Shown: positions 1 to 11,408 of the stretch, in pieces
How positions within the stretch are numbered: the stretch's first letter is position 1
Layout: each line of letters opens with the position of its first letter
NCBI GenBank assembly: GCA_024036415.1
Contig: JAMWET010006770.1
Location: forward strand, 267,501 to 331,500
DNA: 64,000 nucleotides
From: Prochilodus magdalenae
Lineage: Eukaryota > Chordata > Actinopteri > Characiformes > Prochilodontidae
Direction: 5' to 3'
Notes under the pieces: generated by a model
What the model was told of the DNA's origin: nothing
Database searches by the model: none
Seen by the model: only the letters and a program-made list of their open reading frames with translations
Translations under genes and position numbers: made by a program

Positions 1-2100
1 CAAAGGATCAGAACAACCATATAAACCCACAGAAAAACAAATATGCCATACACAGCACGTCCCATCCCCCCAAGCATCCCAGTCAGCAGGGGAGACGATA
101 ATGGCAGTGATTCCTCCACTGTCCTCCATCGTCAATAATGGAGCGGGTCAGGTGTCCTGCTGAGAAAGGCCTGGGGCCAGGATCAATACCACAGCTACCA
201 GACTGACCTGAGGCCAGTTCCACTCTGCACGACTCTGAAAAGGTCAGTAGAGTTTAGGACTGATGGTGTGATGACACTCTGGCTGGAAATCTTGGCTTTA
301 GATAGATAGATAGATAGATAGATACTTTATTGATCCCAGAGGGAAATTCAAGTCTTGTGCTGCACCGGCGCGCCGGGTCCGCCAGAGCTGCTGATTATTA
401 TAAACTGTCTTATATTTGTATTTATACCCAAATAGGAGAGCACTACAGCGTGCTGTTTACAGAATCATTACAGGAAGTTCATCAGACATAAGAGCACTTC
501 CAGCATGAAACCCATTGCGGTAAAGCAGCGACCTAGCACTGTCCCTAGGTAAGTGAGTAAAATGAATGTTTATTGGGGCAGTGTGGTCGATACAAACCGA
601 ATCTGAGAAAACTAAAGACTATAAACAGAGTCATAGTGCAATAAAAGTGAGACAGCCATTGTCTGCTCAAGACACTCAACCCAAAGCATGCAGGCAACTG
701 CAAGATGTTCTTGTTTTATAATGCCATTTAACAATGTGGACATTCAATATTACACATGACATATTCTGACAGAATAGGAGTTAGGGGTTATGGACATGGC
801 TGAATGTTCATAATCTACAGTTAGATGATGCCACTTGTGTGAGAAAGAAAGCATCCCAGAAAGAAGTTATGTTTATTATGCAAATATCTGGCAAATTAAA
901 TGTTATAATTAAGGTTAGATATATCAGCAGTTAATGAACAGTATAAAAAGCACAGGGTGGGCAGAAAAGACGTAACCTGATGCAGTGAAGTGGCCTCTGT
1001 CAGGAGTGTTATCAGTCAGGTAAAGATAAGGCTTTGGAGATTGCTGCAGCAGTACTGGGATTCTGCTAGCAGTATCATGTTTGCTAGTTAGTGGTAGCAG
1101 CTAAATTATCTGTGTACATATGGAAGCGATCAGGGAACAGGAAAACAGGGAGACACAAAACAGTGCACTGCACCTTCCGTCTTGTTCACTTTTAGAAGAA
1201 TGCAGTAATACAGATTTTGTGGCACCCCAACAAAATCTCTGGCTCTTACTTAGCCACACCTGTAAAAGCTCTTGCTGCTGTTTGGATACTCTAAAACCGA
1301 CTAGCCCTCCCCATTTCTACATTCCTATTTTTGTCACTGAATGGGAAACTTCTCCAGTGTTACATTGTGGAAAATTTTAATTTCTCCTTTTTAAACTTGT
1401 AAGCTTCAGAAAAGCCTTAATATAAATTAAACCACATAAGATGATGCAATGATGAGCAAACATTTAATCGGCTGCTTGTTTCTATGCAGATAGTCTCACA
1501 GCAGAGCGTCGGGTGCTCTTCCTCACATAATGTGGCTAAGTGCTCATCACAAAGAGGCAGTCTGACATGCAAAATGACCATCCAGAAGCTGCTGTTCTGG
1601 TGGATGAATATTGCTCTGAAAGGCTCACCTGTTTGCCATTGCTAACTAGAACTTAGCTGGAAAAACTTTGTATCCTATTTAAATGATAAAACTAGAAATA
1701 TCCAGACAGTCAATTAGCATGCAGCTGACACAATCCTGCTGGTTATGGCCAGTTCTGTTTGTAAACACAGAGCCTCTGAGGCTCAGACTATGTGGGTGTC
1801 TATATAGCTACTACACACCGGGTGTGTGTGTTTACTGGCTCTATAATTGGTTTAAATTTGTCTATATATTCTATGCAGTGCTCAAAGATACAGACATACT
1901 GACAATACTGTTAATATGCCCAGAAAAGATATACAGAAAAACATATTCATCACAACAATTACATATCTGCCTCTGGCATTCTACAAGATTGCTTTTGATT
2001 GCACCCTCGTTGGTGTAGTACTGACTGCCTGATTTCTCTGGCAACTCCAACCTGTCACACCATACAACCATCACAGCTTAGGAAGTCCCACCACTAAAAG
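1..2100. other. Non-coding stretch, no gene seen
   Basis: I find no exon with convincing coding character on either strand. The only clear structure is the GATA repeat and LINE tail at 301-400. The open frame at 1120-1380 has unremarkable composition and no recognisable domain. If the minus-strand first exon at 7570-7609 is real, this stretch may be part of its first intron. Confidence 0.5.
301..400 (-). repeat. (GATA)n plus LINE 3' tail, inverted
   Basis: A GATA tetranucleotide run of about six units is followed by tttattgatccca and a purine-rich stretch. The reverse complement matches the 3' tail of the LINE at 49235-49265 (tgggatcaataaa). This fits the 3' end of a non-LTR element inserted in minus orientation, with the microsatellite as its 3' terminal repeat. 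Confidence 0.6.
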
Positions 2101-2109
2101 GCTTATAAT

Positions 2110-3130
2110 CTCTCAAGTTTAATGATGATAAAACATCTTTAATGGGGGAATGACAGACTGGAACTGCTAAAAACTACCTGGTGGAACATAATTAGGTACA
2201 TTCACAACAGGTCAGTAACATGACTGAGTATAAAAAGAGCATCTCAGAGAGGTGTAGTCTTTCAGAAGTACAGGCTGGGAGGGGTTCACCACTCTGCTAA
2301 ACACTGTAAGAGTAAATAGCTCAACAATTTGCATAATCTACACGACATAGTATTGTCCGAAGATTCAGAGAACCTGGAGAAACGTCTCCATGCAAGGGAC
2401 AAAACCGATATTTAATGGCTATGTTTTTGGGTCCTCAGGTGGCACTGCATTAACAACAGACACAATTCTGTAGTGTAAATCACTGGGTCTTTTTCCATCA
2501 TCTGTAAAAACAGTTTGTCACCGCATCCACAAACACTCATTTCAGATATCAAACTGAGGCAAAGTGGAAAAGTGTCCAGTGGTCTAACAAATCAATATCT
2601 GACATTCCTTTGTTTGATTTGATTATAAAATTGACAATACGATTAAGAATTCCGGACTGTTGAGCAGCTGAAATCCAGTATTAAGCAAGAATAGACACTT
2701 ATAGAGTGTTGTTAAAAGAAAGAGTGGTAGACATGTTCCTGTCCCAGCTCTTATAATATGTGTTTCTGACATTAAGTTCAAAATGGGCACCTGTTTAAAA
2801 AAATGTCTCAATTAAATACAGGGTTTAAATGTATTTCCACATCACTGCATTCTAACTGTATTTACACTCGCCACAGCATCTCCATGTTTTTGGAAACAGG
2901 GTTGTAAAAAACAGGAAACATTTGGCTAGAAATCTTTGTCTGAAAACAAATGCCACAGTTGACTGAGACCACTAAGCAGCATGTACAAACCCTGCATCGT
3001 GTGTGCATAAGCCCCAGTTCCAAAAAAGTTGGGACAGTGTTGGGACAAATGCAGATAAACACAGAAATGATGGATTTATAAATCTACTTTGACCTGTATT
3101 AGAATGTAAACCGTCAAGATATTTGGTGTA
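2110..3130. mobile_element. Degenerate DNA transposon relic
   Basis: The stretch resembles a dispersed fish DNA transposon. It contains text typical of a decayed transposase region (cctggagaaacgtctccatgc at 2371-2391, gtttgtcaccgcatccac near 2513) and ends in a segment reading caaaaaagttgggacagtg near 3022, which resembles the end of such elements. No frame stays open. I cannot assign the superfamily, and the borders are approximate. Confidence 0.4.
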
Positions 3131-3388
3131 AAATAAATGACATGCTTAAGATGAAGGTTTAATTCATGTTGCCCTTTTCTCTCCTCCTGTCCCCCTATAT
3201 GTCTGTGCAGGAACAGGGCTTGAACAGTGCATGTGAGTCTGGGGAAAAGCTAAGGCAGATGCCCTACATACACTGAGGTTGAGTTAGCACTTCCCTGAAA
3301 TATTAAAACATGCCTCCCTAGGGCTGGCCCCTCACCAAGTACGTCAACGCTGCTAGCAGAATCTTATCCCACAGAATCCCAACCTCTG

Positions 3389-3431
3389 CCCAACCTCTCT
3401 CTCTCCCTCTCTCTCTTTCTCTCTCTTTCTC

Positions 3432-3462
<31 letters not shown>

Positions 3463-3480
3463 CTCTCTCTCTTTCTCTTT
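3389..3480. repeat. (CT)n-rich microsatellite
   Basis: Low-complexity ctctct/ctttct tract. The flanks from about 3140 to 4085 are pyrimidine-rich and show no exon. Confidence 0.9.
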
Positions 3481-4089
3481 CACACAGATTAAACCTCTTT
3501 CTCTCTGCTCCTCTCAATCCACCCCTTCACTCACAGCATTTCTCTGTCTCTCTAGTACGGATCACCTACACATCTACTCCCAGCGCATCACTAGTCTTGA
3601 TCAAATATGTAAGAGCTCTCCCCTCCCACACCCTCCCTCCGCACCTTTCTCTCTCTATTTTACTATTAATCCCTTTATGCATTGCTCATCTTGGACCATG
3701 GCCCTCACTCCCTCTCTTTTCCTCTCTCCTCCTGTGTGGGTAGAATTTTCTCTCATCTCCTCTCTTCCTGGGCAGATGGTGTCCTGCACATTTGTGCTCT
3801 TCTCTGACAATCTACACACACACACCACACACAGACACTCAGGCCCACCTCTAGCAGACAGCGTTGTGGGATGTTCTGCTTTGGAAAAAGGTGAGGTACT
3901 ATTCCCGACAGGCGAGAACACATGAACAAGAGGATATATAAGCTCAAGAGAGGGGTGCTTAAGAACTGCTTCAAGAACAATTAGGACAAGCAATGAGTGT
4001 CACATGTCACATTTTAAAGGACAACAGACTGTCAATTTATCCTGAAGTAACCAGACACCTCTATGAATTAGTCTATTCAACTACTTTAA

Positions 4090-4934
4090 AGGAGCAATAT
4101 GTAAGATGACATAACCTGTCAAATGCATACCCCACGGACTCCACAACGTCCTTCCTCCTCTCTCTTCACTCCTGCCTCTCTTTACCTGCCACTATCAAAC
4201 TTCATTCCTTTACTAACTAAGAGTGTGTCCAGCAGTGGAAGCAAGTCAGTCAGTCAGTCAGTCAGTGCCCGTTATGCCGGTCGGCATACACCAATGTTAA
4301 TTCCTGTTTTGCTACATTTTTGGTAGAGGCATGCTTCTGCTTCGTCCGCTCATGTGGGGACTAAAGGCAGACTCAATTATACAGTGACTCACTAGCTGCT
4401 TTCCAAAGTCTAGGCTGCAGCCGAGGTAGGGGTCCTTGTTAGGACTGGCCTATAAAGAGTCCTCCTTAGTAACACTGGTCACACAAATGGAAGTCTAAGG
4501 AGACCGCTTCACCGGAAAGCAGCTTGAAACGCATGAAATGGAGCCCTGTGGTGATGTGCATCAAAAATGCTACTAAATACATTGTGTGCTAGTTAGCTTG
4601 GTTAGCATGTACCATGGCTGTTGTCTGATTAAAATGTGATATATGGACAAATGTTTCACTAAATCATTTTGCATTTAACAAGACAAGGATGATTAAATAA
4701 AAGTGCATGAACAACAAACTCTACTCTTGCAGCTAGCATCGCTTCCTGTGGTGCAAAGTGATATTACAGGATAGGATCCACTGGTACTAGATGATTAGCA
4801 TGCCAGCTAACTTCAGGAGATATCTCTGCCACACAGTTATTTCTTCACATTTGGTTGACAGTTTTAGTTCAGTTTAATCATGGAATGTTTTAAAACTAAA
4901 CAATTAAACTTGCCTCAACTTACATATTGCTCCT
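4090..4934. mobile_element. piggyBac-like non-autonomous element
   Basis: A perfect 16-bp terminal inverted repeat, AGGAGCAATATGTAAG at 4090-4105, is mirrored at 4919-4934. Both outer ends abut TTAA (4086-4089 and 4935-4938), the target duplication typical of piggyBac-family elements. The 845-bp interior has no transposase frame, so this would be a non-autonomous copy. The superfamily call rests only on the TTAA flanks; the element itself is clear from its termini. The interior includes a short (cagt)n run near 4245-4266. Confidence 0.7.
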
Positions 4935-6099
4935 TTAAGGTGCGCCCACAGCTGACACACGCAATGGTACATACAAATCTCTATTGAAAACCATCAAACA
5001 GAATATAAAGCAGCAACACCTAAGCCTAAGATCATCATGTCCAATGCCAAATATCGGGCAGAGGGGTATAAAGCCCCTTACCACTGAGATGTGGCGAAGT
5101 GAAACTGTGTTCAATGAAATGCCATCCACTACCTAGATGATTATCAAAATTCAGTACCTGACTTCACTAATATCCTAGTTGCTATGTGCAATCAAATCCT
5201 CACAGCAATATTGCAACATCTAGATCCTTCCCGAGAACAGTAGAGGCTGCAACTGCAGCAAATCGGAGACCTAGTTTCCATTGCAGTCTGTTTAGTTACA
5301 GAATGATGTGCCTGAGGATGCGATAAGCCTGGAACTGTACAGGGAAATGTTGGATGTTTATGAATATCTCAACAGATTGTGTGTGTATATATTGTGCACA
5401 AGTAAAATATACTGAGGCAAGTCTAGTAACTGAGTTGTTATGGCAAAAAATCTTGAATCTGAAAATAACACCAAACGCGACTCCTCTCACACTCTCTCTC
5501 CTTTCTCTCATCTCACCCTCTACTTATCTCTCTCACTCAACTCAGTCCAATTATCATCTAACCCCTTACATCACCACTGCAATCATCACTTTATCAATTA
5601 CCTCTTCACCCAGGAGAAACGGGTCTGTTCTTTGTCACTGCTTTCTCTGAGGGCTCACAGTAATGCATGGTGTGCCAAACTGCAGCTCAGTGAAGCCATG
5701 CTGGCGCCAGTGCCCAGTCATTCCTACTGCAAAGGTCATTTGCCACCCCTCCTACAAGAATCTGCACAACAGTGTGCCAGTGCTACAGCGAGGTGCCTCT
5801 GATACAAATCTGAAAACAAGACATTTACCATCAACTGTGTCTGCCAGCGTTATGTTTAATGCTCTATTGAGTTGGATGACATGTTCTCCTGCATACTCAC
5901 CACTGAAACAAGACCTTCCTCTGCTCCATAGACCATGGTCGCCCATAGAAACCTGCATAGAAGACATATATGTCACGCATACAGAAGCATATAGAAGCAT
6001 GAACACATATACAAATTCCTAAATGGCATTAGCCAAAATATCTACAAAAGCCCTCTATCATCTCCCCCTTAACTGCACATTCCAGAAGCAGAATTTTTT

Positions 6100-6580
6100 T
6101 TTATCTGCAGTCTGAGTATGAATCTTAATGTGGAGTTTGAATATGCTTTATGGATACGTGGTCTGAATCTTAAGTAAAAATGTGCAGGTTGTAGGTGCAT
6201 TTTGAATATTCATAAAAAAACATCTAGTAAAGTTTTTATGAATATTCATTATGAACATGCTGTAGGAATCTTTATAAACAAATGTTATTTATGAAAATTA
6301 ATTATGAACATGCTGTAGGAATCTTTAGTAACAATATTTTTAAAATATATTAATGTATATGCAGTATGAATCTTTAGTAACAATATTATTTATGAACATT
6401 TGTTATGTACAAACTGTATAAATCTTTAGTAACAATATTTTTATGAATATTCATTATAAATATGCAGTATGAATCTTTAGCAACAATGCTATTTACAAAA
6501 ATTCATTATGAACATGCAGTATGAATCCTGAGTAACAATATTGTTTATGAATATTCATTATGTACAAGCAGTATTAATCT
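6100..6580. repeat. AT-rich tandem repeat, about 62-bp unit
   Basis: Imperfect units carry the recurring phrases gaatctttagtaacaata, atgaatattcattatgaac and catgcagtatgaatc. Spacing is about 55-70 bp and each copy has diverged. Weaker echoes continue at 6760-6930. No coding potential is seen here or in 4940-6100. Confidence 0.75.
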
Positions 6581-7228
6581 TTTAAAAAGATGTAAGTTTT
6601 AAATTAGAGAAGAAAAGCTTTTTAAATAAACACTTTGATGTATTTACTCAGTGAATTTGGGATGTACCTTTACACCTCTACCTGACTATAAAAGTGTAAC
6701 CCATACTTCTTACCAGCGTACTTGCGGTTTTACTAAAGTAAGCATCTATCTCCTCTGATGTACATTATGAAAATGTATTATGAACATCCACACACAGTAT
6801 GGATTTTTAGTAAGAATGAGACACGCATGTGAAGTGTAAATGTGAAACACTTTACCACTGTTAACCTGAGTAATGTAGGGTATGAGCGCACATCATGAAC
6901 ACCCAGTATGACTCTCCAGTAGGAATGTGGAGTGGAACGGTGTCCTGAGGTTTCTGTGCTACATAACCTGATCACTACATGATGCTTTTTTCAGCTCAGC
7001 CATAGGCTAACAGTATGTGGCTACAGTGTACAGTGCTGTTGCAGGACAGAAGTGGGTCAGTAGAGAGAATGAAGAGGCGAAGCAGCAAACACCTCCACAC
7101 TGACATTTCCCTGCTGGGCAAGAGATTAAAAGCTGCATCCATACAGCCGATAATGTGACATGAACCCACAGACACAAGCTGGGCTAATTAGACTCTCAGC
7201 GTATGTGTCAGCATCAGTATAAAACAGG

Positions 7229-7243
7229 TGTGTGTCTGTGTAT

Positions 7244-7298
<55 letters not shown>
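7229..7298. repeat. (GT)n microsatellite
   Basis: Nearly uninterrupted tg dinucleotides. Confidence 0.95.
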
Positions 7299-7300
<2 letters not shown>

Positions 7301-7569
7301 AACAGCCCCTATTCACTCTCGTTCTGAATGTGGCTATTTATAATGCACTGAGGCTGCATAAACTGGGCGCCCTGGTACTCTGTAAGTGAGAAATGGGTCT
7401 TTGCACTGTGGCTAACCATAACAGATCCAGCGCTTCAGACGGTCACTGTATCTATCATGATCTCAATTAGCCGCCACAGCCTCTATAGGCGCCAGGAATG
7501 AAGTGATGATCCACACACTGAACAACAAAGCCCAGTTCAGTAGGACAGCACGCTGCTGCGGCTGCTTAC

Positions 7570-7609
7570 CTTCAACGACCCCGCACAGAAACTCGTCCCT
7601 CCGCTCCAT
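7570..7609 (-). CDS. Candidate first coding exon of an unknown gene
   Basis: On the minus strand an ATG at 7609-7607 opens 13 codons (M-E-R-R-D-E-F-L-C-G-V-V-E) plus one base. They run directly into a consensus splice donor, GTAAGC, at 7569-7564. The exon sits in a stretch far richer in CpG than its surroundings (about 7550-7900), as expected for a promoter-proximal exon. I do not recognise the peptide and could not find a second exon to the left within the window, so the remainder would lie beyond position 1. The alternative is a chance ATG and donor inside a CpG island. The flanking frames at 7503-7787 (plus) and 7572-7868 (minus) look like shadows of GC-rich sequence. Confidence 0.4.
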
Positions 7610-7900
7610 CGTCGTCGTTACTGCCTTCAAAACTACACAAAGCCTGAACGCCCAGCACAGCCGCGCTACAGTGCCTTCGCTTTCTCCATGCCCGGAAACC
7701 TGGAGCCTTCAGAGGCACAGCATCCTGCACTCCTCCTCTTTCTGTTTCTCTTTGACCACCCGACTGACCAAGGAGCCACCTGACTGACCAATAAACAGCT
7801 CCGAATCCTAACCTGAGAGTAACCAAGCAGGCTGGAATCTGTAGAGCTGCGTCGATGCACACGTTCACCTAGCCCATGCGGAGTGTGGCAGCTACTCTTC
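7610..7900 (-). promoter_or_regulatory. CpG-rich promoter-like segment
   Basis: CpG dinucleotides are dense here, unlike the AT-rich flanks. The segment lies immediately 5' of the minus-strand candidate exon. No TATA box is evident. Inferred from composition only. Confidence 0.35.
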
Positions 7901-8119
7901 CCACCAGCGTTTCCTCTACTTCTGGGTTTGTCGTAGGACAGAGCGAGGATGTGTGTATGAGTGTGTGAGGAGCGACCTGCGACACCTAGTGAGCACTTTT
8001 CATAAACACGCACACACAAACACACAGACAGGCCGCTTTATAACCGACTGAGGAGGTGAGGAGACGAAACAACCCACGGGACAATGAAGACGTAAAACGC
8101 AGTCAGAGTAGGATTTTCT

Positions 8120-10275
8120 TTAATCCACAGAATACACTAGAACACACCGAATATATCATAATCTACACAATCTACTAAAACCAAAAATATACTATAATCC
8201 ACAGTATATACTGTAATCCACAGAACATACTATAACCCACGGAATATACTATAATCCACAGAATATACTATAATCCACAGGATATACTATAATCCACAGG
8301 ATATACTATAATCCACAGAACATACACTGCTCAAAAAAATAAAGGCAACACTTTGTAATCAGAGTACATCATCAACTCAGTTCAACTTCAGGGATATTGA
8401 TCTGGTCAGTTAAGTAGTAGGGAGGGCCGTTAATCAGTTTCAGCTGCTTTGGTGTTAATGAAATTAACTACAGGTGCAGTAGAGGAGCAACAACGAGATA
8501 CCCCCCAAAACAGGAATGGTTTAAAAGGACTAGGTCATTGACATTTTGTCCCCCCTCATCTTTTCCCCACTGATTTTTTACTAGTTTTGCAGCTGACTTG
8601 GGTCAGCGTCACTACTAGTACCACGGTGAGGTACCTGGACCCTACAGAGGTCGCACAGGTAGTCCAACTACTGAAGGATGGCACATCAATCAGAAACAGG
8701 CCTCATGAGGGCGGCCTGAGGGCCCAACGTCCTGTAGTGGGCCCTGTGCTCACTGGCCAGCACCGTAGAGCTCGATTGGCATTTGCCACAGAACACCAGA
8801 ATTGGCAGATCCGCCACAGGCGCCTTTGCTTTTCACAGATAAGAGCCTGTTTTACCTTTTACGTGACAGACGTGACAGGCTCTGGAGACGCCGTGGAGAA
8901 TGGTTTGCCGCCTGCAACATCATTCAGCATGACTGGTTTGGTGGTGGGTCAGTGATGGTCTGGGGAGGCATATCCCTGGAAGGACGCACAGACCTCTACA
9001 GGCTAGACAACGGCACCCTAACTGCTACTGGACCAGATCTGGGAGGAGATCCCCCAGGACACATTAGGAGTATGCCCCCATGTTGCATACAAGCGTGTGG
9101 GGGCCATACAAACTACTGAGTACCATTTTGAGTTGCTGCAATGGAATTTGGGTTAAATGGATGAGTCTGCTGCATCATTTTTCCGCTTTGATTTTCAGGG
9201 TGTCTTTGAATTCAACCCTCTGTAGGGTGATCATTTTCATTTCCATCAAACGATGTGGCATCCTTTCGTTCCTAACACATTACCCAGTCTATATGAGGAA
9301 AGATAATCTGCACGATTTTTTTCCCATTAAGATCTGAAGTGTTTTCAAAGTGTTCCCTTTATTTTTTTGAGCAGTGTACTATAATCCACAGGACATACTA
9401 TAATCCACACAATCTACTAAAACCAAAAATATACTATAATCCACAAAATCTACTAAAACCAAAAAATATACTATAATACACTATACTCCACAGAATATAA
9501 TACACATAATCTACTTTAATCCACAGAATATATTATATCCCGTATAATATACTACACCACACAAAATATACTACAGTCTACTATACTCCACAGAATATAT
9601 TATCCTACACAGAGTATCCTATAAACCACAGAATGTACTCCACAGAATATACATTACTCCACAAAATCTGTCACAGAATAAATTGTAGTACACCCCAGAA
9701 TATGTTATACTCCAAAGAATATAATATACTACTCGACAGGATATACTATACTACTCCACAGAATGTTATACTGCACAGAATATACTATACTACTCCACAG
9801 AATATATTATAGTACTCCACAGAATATACTACTCCACAGAATATACTATAGTACTCCACAGAATATACTACTCCACAGAATATACTATAGTACTCCACAG
9901 AATATACTACTCCACAGAATATACTATAGTACTCCACAGAATATGTTATACTCCACAGAATATAGTACATGCTACTTCACGGATTGTACTTTGCAGAATG
10001 TACAGTACTCCATAGAATATTGTATGCTCCACAGAAAATGCTGTACTCCATTGAATATAGTATTCTCTACAGAATGTACTATACTCCACAGAATGTATTA
10101 TACTCCACAGAATGTACTATACTCCACAGAATGTACTATACTCCACTATACTACTATACTTCACAAAATATACACTCAGTATTATTATACACCACAGAGC
10201 ATACTATACTCAACAGAATTTACATGCCACAGAATATACGCTCCACAGAATATACTGTACTTCACACAAATTTAT
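8120..10275. repeat. 19-bp minisatellite (split by Tc1)
   Basis: Tandem units close to actataatccacagaatat occupy 8120-8333 and resume at 9377-10275. Toward the right the unit drifts to tactccacagaatatacta and then gaatgtactatactccac. The repeat gives long chance open frames on both strands (for example 9763-10296), which I do not regard as genes. Confidence 0.9.
8335..9376 (+). mobile_element. Defective Tc1-like transposon
   Basis: Terminal inverted repeats beginning CACTGCTCAAAAAAATAAAG are mirrored at the right end (tttatttttttgagcagtg), and both ends are flanked by the TA target. Transposase remains include an N-terminal piece (L-D-P-T-E-V-A-Q-V-V-Q-L-L-K), the catalytic-core phrase S-V-M-V-W-G-G-I-S-L-E-G-R-T near 8950 and a C-terminal piece ending G-G-H-T-N-Y. 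Frame changes and internal deletions separate them, so the copy cannot encode a working transposase. It inserted into the 19-bp minisatellite. Confidence 0.9.
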
Positions 10276-10289
10276 ACTTGTGGATATCA

Positions 10290-11220
10290 GATTTAAATCT
10301 AGAGTGTAGTCCAAACTTCTGAGACCACTAGTGAAAGTGCTTCTATTTGCCTTCCTTTCTAAATCAATAAGCACCTCCTTACTAAATACATAAACATCTT
10401 TAACATGAATTTAAGAATTGTATTTGGTATTTGGTCCCACGTTTGCTTTCAAAACTGTGTCACACATTCATGACACTTCAGTAGTCAGAAACTCAACAGG
10501 TTAGTACAAAAGCCTCTGATCAGAAGATGAGATCCTGCTGAGAGTCAGAACATGCACATCAGTAAATAAGACTGGAAAACAAACTTTCCTTTCAGTGCAA
10601 ATGCCTTAACACAGACAGTGTCACAGATTTGCTTATATGTGAACAGTGACCCAGAAACTGTGCTTAAACCAGAGCATTTATGATCCCCAGACAGCGAGCA
10701 TACACCCACTGACTGACACTGATGGTCCACCACTGCACCACCCAGATTTCCGTCGCAAGCACTAGATCTAACTAGCTCTAACCTCCTCAGACTGATTGGA
10801 AATGCACACAGACTTTTATTTTGGAAAGTAAACTAAGACCAATATTACAAACGCCTTAGATGGAAAAAACGCGACCTGAAATTAAATGATTTAATTGGAA
10901 AAGTTGCTGACAGTAAAAATGACTAAACTAATTTATACAATAAATAATAAGCACCAGAATTAGGAAAAGACCAGTAAGCTGAACTGTGAGTGGAAAATGA
11001 GCCGTGGACAGTGGTATTTAGTCTAAGAGTCTTAAGCACGCTGAGCAAAACACAGGAGGACCACCAGCTTACTGGACCACAGTAGTGAGTCAACGTTGGT
11101 CCACCATCCTCTTGCTCTCAGTGTCGTCTCACATGTTATACCTACTCTGCACGTTTTCACAAAACACATGACATAAACAATACCGCGCCCATAATAACTA
11201 CATGCCCCCTGCAGTGCTCA
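10290..11220. other. No feature recognised
   Basis: Unique-looking AT-rich sequence between the minisatellite and the ccdc166 promoter. No exon, repeat or element that I can support. Confidence 0.5.
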
Positions 11221-11408
11221 GAGCTGTGTGTTCGGTTACTTAGTTACGGAGTAGCCAATCACAGCTCGCGACGGAAACAGGCTACAGAGGAGTTTAGCAG
11301 CGAAGGTAAAAACAACAGGGGAGTGAGTGAGTGTGTGTGTGTCACAGCTCCGGTCACTGACTTGGATCAGCGCTTGTGTTCACTGATCTGATCTGTTACT
11401 CCCCCAGG
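11221..11408 (+). promoter_or_regulatory. Probable ccdc166 promoter and 5' UTR
   Basis: A CpG-enriched stretch with a CCAAT box (11255-11259) lies about 150 bp upstream of the start codon. The sequence ttactcccccag just before the ATG could also serve as a splice acceptor, so the 5' UTR may be split. No TATA box is evident. Confidence 0.45.

Noticed and set aside
1120..1380. 86-aa frame near the left edge
   Set aside because: No recognisable domain, no splice sites in phase, and ordinary intergenic composition.
9763..10296. Long open frames on both strands (177 and 61 aa)
   Set aside because: They are translations of the 19-bp minisatellite and show only its periodicity.
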